Shown here: one piece after another, positions 62,354 to 64,000 of the stretch
How positions within the stretch are numbered: position 1 is the stretch's first letter
Layout: each line of letters starts with the position of its first letter
NCBI GenBank assembly: GCA_910577505.1
Contig: CAJTLN010000005.1
Location: 7,872-71,871 of the forward strand
Length of the DNA stretch: 64,000 nt
Origin: an uncultured Bacilli bacterium
GTDB lineage: Bacteria; Bacillota_I; Bacilli_A; RF39; UBA660
Direction: 5' to 3'
Made by a program: the position numbers and the translations under genes
The notes under the pieces: generated by a model
What the model was told of the DNA's origin: nothing
The model's input: the letters and a program-made list of their open reading frames with translations, nothing else
Database searches by the model: none

Positions 62354-63850
62354 GTGGAGAATAAAAGTATTTGGGTTAATGATATAGAAGAGAAAAGTAT
62401 AAAAGAATTAAATAAGAATATTAAATGTGATGTATTAATAATTGGTGGAGGAATGACTGGTTTAAATACTGCTTATTTTTTAAGTAAATCTAAGTTAAAG
62501 GTTTGTTTAGTTGAACAAGGAAGAATAGGAATGGGAGTTAGTTCAAGGACAACTGGTAAGATTAATTATTTACAAGAAACAATATATTCTGATTTAGAGA
62601 AATATTATAATTTTGATGTTGCTAAGATGTATTTAAAATCGCAAAGAGTGGCTATTAGAAAGATAAAAAGTATTATTAATAAAGAGAAAATAGAGTGTGA
62701 TTTAGATAAAGTTACTTCATATGTATTTACTGATGATAAAGATGAGATTAGTAAGATAGAAGATGAGAAATACATATTGAAGAAAATGGGAATTAAAGTA
62801 AAAGAACATGATAAAGTAGATATTGATTTAAAATGCAAATATGCTATTTCAGTTGACGATACTTATGTTTTTCATCCTGTAAAATATATGTATAATTTAA
62901 AAAGAATTTGTCAACGAAAAGGAGTTAAGGTTTACGAAAATACGAGAGTTCAAAATATTAAGAAAGTAAAGAATGGATATTTATGTTTTACAGATAAATA
63001 CGAAATTAGAGCTAAAAAGGTAGTAGTTGCATCTCATTATCCATTTTTTTTGAAACCATATATGATACCTTTAAAAGTATATACGGAGAAATCTTATGTA
63101 ACAGCTTCTTTAGTAGATGAATATAGGAATGAAACTATGATAACAAATAATTTGCCATGTAAATCAATTAGATATCATAGAAGTGATAATAAAAATTATA
63201 TGATTTATTTAAGTAATTCACATAATTTATGTAATGATATAAATGTTAAGAAGAATATGGATAGTACTATTAGAGAAGCAAAGTATCTAGGTTTAAATCC
63301 GTCATATATATGGATAAATGATGATATGATTACTGTTGATAAGATGCCATATATAGGTAGATTAGAAAAGAAAAATAATAGGTTATTAATTGGTACTGGT
63401 TATAATACATGGGGAATGACTAATAGTGTATTAGCTGGAATGATATTAAGCGATATGATTTTGAGAAAAAAGAATGAATATGAGAAGTTATTTGATCCAC
63501 TTAGAGTTAATGTTATTTCAGATATAGATAGTTATCTTACAAATATTGGAAGTAGTATGAAAAGTTTTTTTCAAAATAAAATTGTTAAAAATAAAAAGTG
63601 GTATCCTGAAAGTGTTAGCTTTGAAATTAGAAATGGAAAAAATGTTGCTATTTATAATGATGGTGAACAGGAACATATAGTTTTGAGTAATTGTCCTCAT
63701 ATGGGATGTACTTTGTTATTTAATGAAGCAGAAAAAACATGGGATTGTCCTTGTCATGCTTCAAGATTTGATATAGATGGTAAATGTATAAAGGGGCCTA
63801 GCAGTTATGATATTTCTTACGAGGAGAAGGTTTTGGATGAAGAACTTTAA
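62354..63850 (+). CDS. FAD-dependent oxidoreductase fused to Rieske domain
   Basis: The start is GTG, spaced after GGTGA. The N-terminal CDVLIIGGGMTGLNTAYFL is a Rossmann FAD site, and the DAO-like body runs to about residue 390. The C-terminal ~100 residues hold a Rieske [2Fe-2S] domain: SNCPHMGC (Cys-His) and WDCPCHASRFD (Cys-His). Such fusions occur in Bacillota and act as cytoplasmic oxidoreductases of unknown substrate. The electron path from Rieske to FAD is inference. A terminator follows at 63840. Confidence 0.88.
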   Translation: MENKSIWVNDIEEKSIKELNKNIKCDVLIIGGGMTGLNTAYFLSKSKLKVCLVEQGRIGMGVSSRTTGKINYLQETIYSDLEKYYNFDVAKMYLKSQRVAIRKIKSIINKEKIECDLDKVTSYVFTDDKDEISKIEDEKYILKKMGIKVKEHDKVDIDLKCKYAISVDDTYVFHPVKYMYNLKRICQRKGVKVYENTRVQNIKKVKNGYLCFTDKYEIRAKKVVVASHYPFFLKPYMIPLKVYTEKSYVTASLVDEYRNETMITNNLPCKSIRYHRSDNKNYMIYLSNSHNLCNDINVKKNMDSTIREAKYLGLNPSYIWINDDMITVDKMPYIGRLEKKNNRLLIGTGYNTWGMTNSVLAGMILSDMILRKKNEYEKLFDPLRVNVISDIDSYLTNIGSSMKSFFQNKIVKNKKWYPESVSFEIRNGKNVAIYNDGEQEHIVLSNCPHMGCTLLFNEAEKTWDCPCHASRFDIDGKCIKGPSSYDISYEEKVLDEEL

Positions 63851-63866
63851 GTTAAGTTCTTTTTTG
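63840..63866 (+). terminator. Terminator after FAD-Rieske gene
   Basis: An 8-bp stem (63840-63847 with 63854-63861) is followed by T residues. The remaining bases to 64000 show no gene. Confidence 0.65.
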
Positions 63867-64000
63867 TTTAAAGTATGAAAAAAGTTTTTTAACCTTTTAT
63901 TTTTAGTTAAAAGATGAGAATGACTTAGAGAAAAATATTGGGATAGTATATAAATTAGTTTTTTAAGTTGTCTTTGATAGTTAAAATATGTTTTTTGTGA

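Noticed and set aside
1..64000. TGA read as Trp (Mycoplasma-type code)
   Set aside because: Several genes with full-length domains end in TGA (for example 31703 and Fic copy 1), and TGG is used for Trp throughout.
1..64000. CRISPR arrays, rRNA or tRNA genes, insertion sequences
   Set aside because: No spaced direct-repeat array, no conserved RNA gene blocks, and no transposase-like ORF or terminal inverted repeats were found.

Overview
The window is AT-rich (roughly a quarter G+C by eye) and densely coding, with strong AGGAGG/GGTGAT-type ribosome binding sites, intrinsic terminators and TGnTATAAT promoters. TGA acts as a normal stop, TGG encodes Trp, and there are genes for wall peptide-bridge synthesis and polysaccharide deacetylation. 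This fits a walled low-GC Bacillota, probably an uncultured gut Bacilli or Mollicutes-like relative (RF39 or Erysipelotrichia type). That placement is inference; no rRNA or tRNA gene is present to test it.

Region 1 (1-10 kb) is mostly chromosomal housekeeping: a truncated sensor kinase, membrane and LemA-like proteins, a small multidrug-export protein, a histidine phosphatase, an ArsC/Spx protein convergent with it, a FemABX ligase, a double-length ThyX, a GNAT/transglutaminase-like fusion and an SH3-polysaccharide deacetylase.

Region 2 (about 10-33 kb) is a defence and addiction island. It holds HigB-HigA/IrrE with a repeat-studded promoter, an orphan CHC2 zinc finger, a frameshifted TPR-cold-shock gene next to an RnlA/RnlB toxin-antitoxin pair, a Fic protein, and a LlaJI/BsuMI-type restriction system (C5 methyltransferase, McrB-like GTPase, PD-(D/E)XK subunit). 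Next come a retron (PRTase-like effector, structured msr-msd RNA with a1/a2 repeats, reverse transcriptase), a GNAT gene, and an unusual cassette of P-loop kinase, PIN-GNAT-EVE-like protein and ASCH protein with a terminator hairpin in its leader. The island ends with a second HTH-IrrE gene, a second Fic paralogue and two unknown genes. A third, decayed Fic remnant lies just before the retron, so Fic sequences mark module borders.

Region 3 (33-64 kb) returns to chromosomal functions: MtnN, a GH13 amylase, and a T-box (specifier GAC, Asp) controlling a bacterial AspRS overlapped by an archaeal-type AspRS. These are followed by membrane and PH-like proteins, HAD phosphatases, an S66 peptidase, a MarR-regulated heterodimeric ABC exporter, a PP2C phosphatase, a DUF2207 protein, several unknown genes, and NUDIX and CYTH proteins. 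On the minus strand lies an operon of three paralogous kinase-like proteins plus an HD phosphohydrolase. The window closes with a YjjG-like HAD and an FAD oxidoreductase fused to a Rieske domain.

The strongest candidates for something new are the P-loop kinase/PIN-GNAT-EVE/ASCH cassette, the effector-first retron, the tandem ThyX with complementary lost residues, the triplicated mini-kinases with HD protein, and the possible programmed frameshift in the TPR-cold-shock gene.
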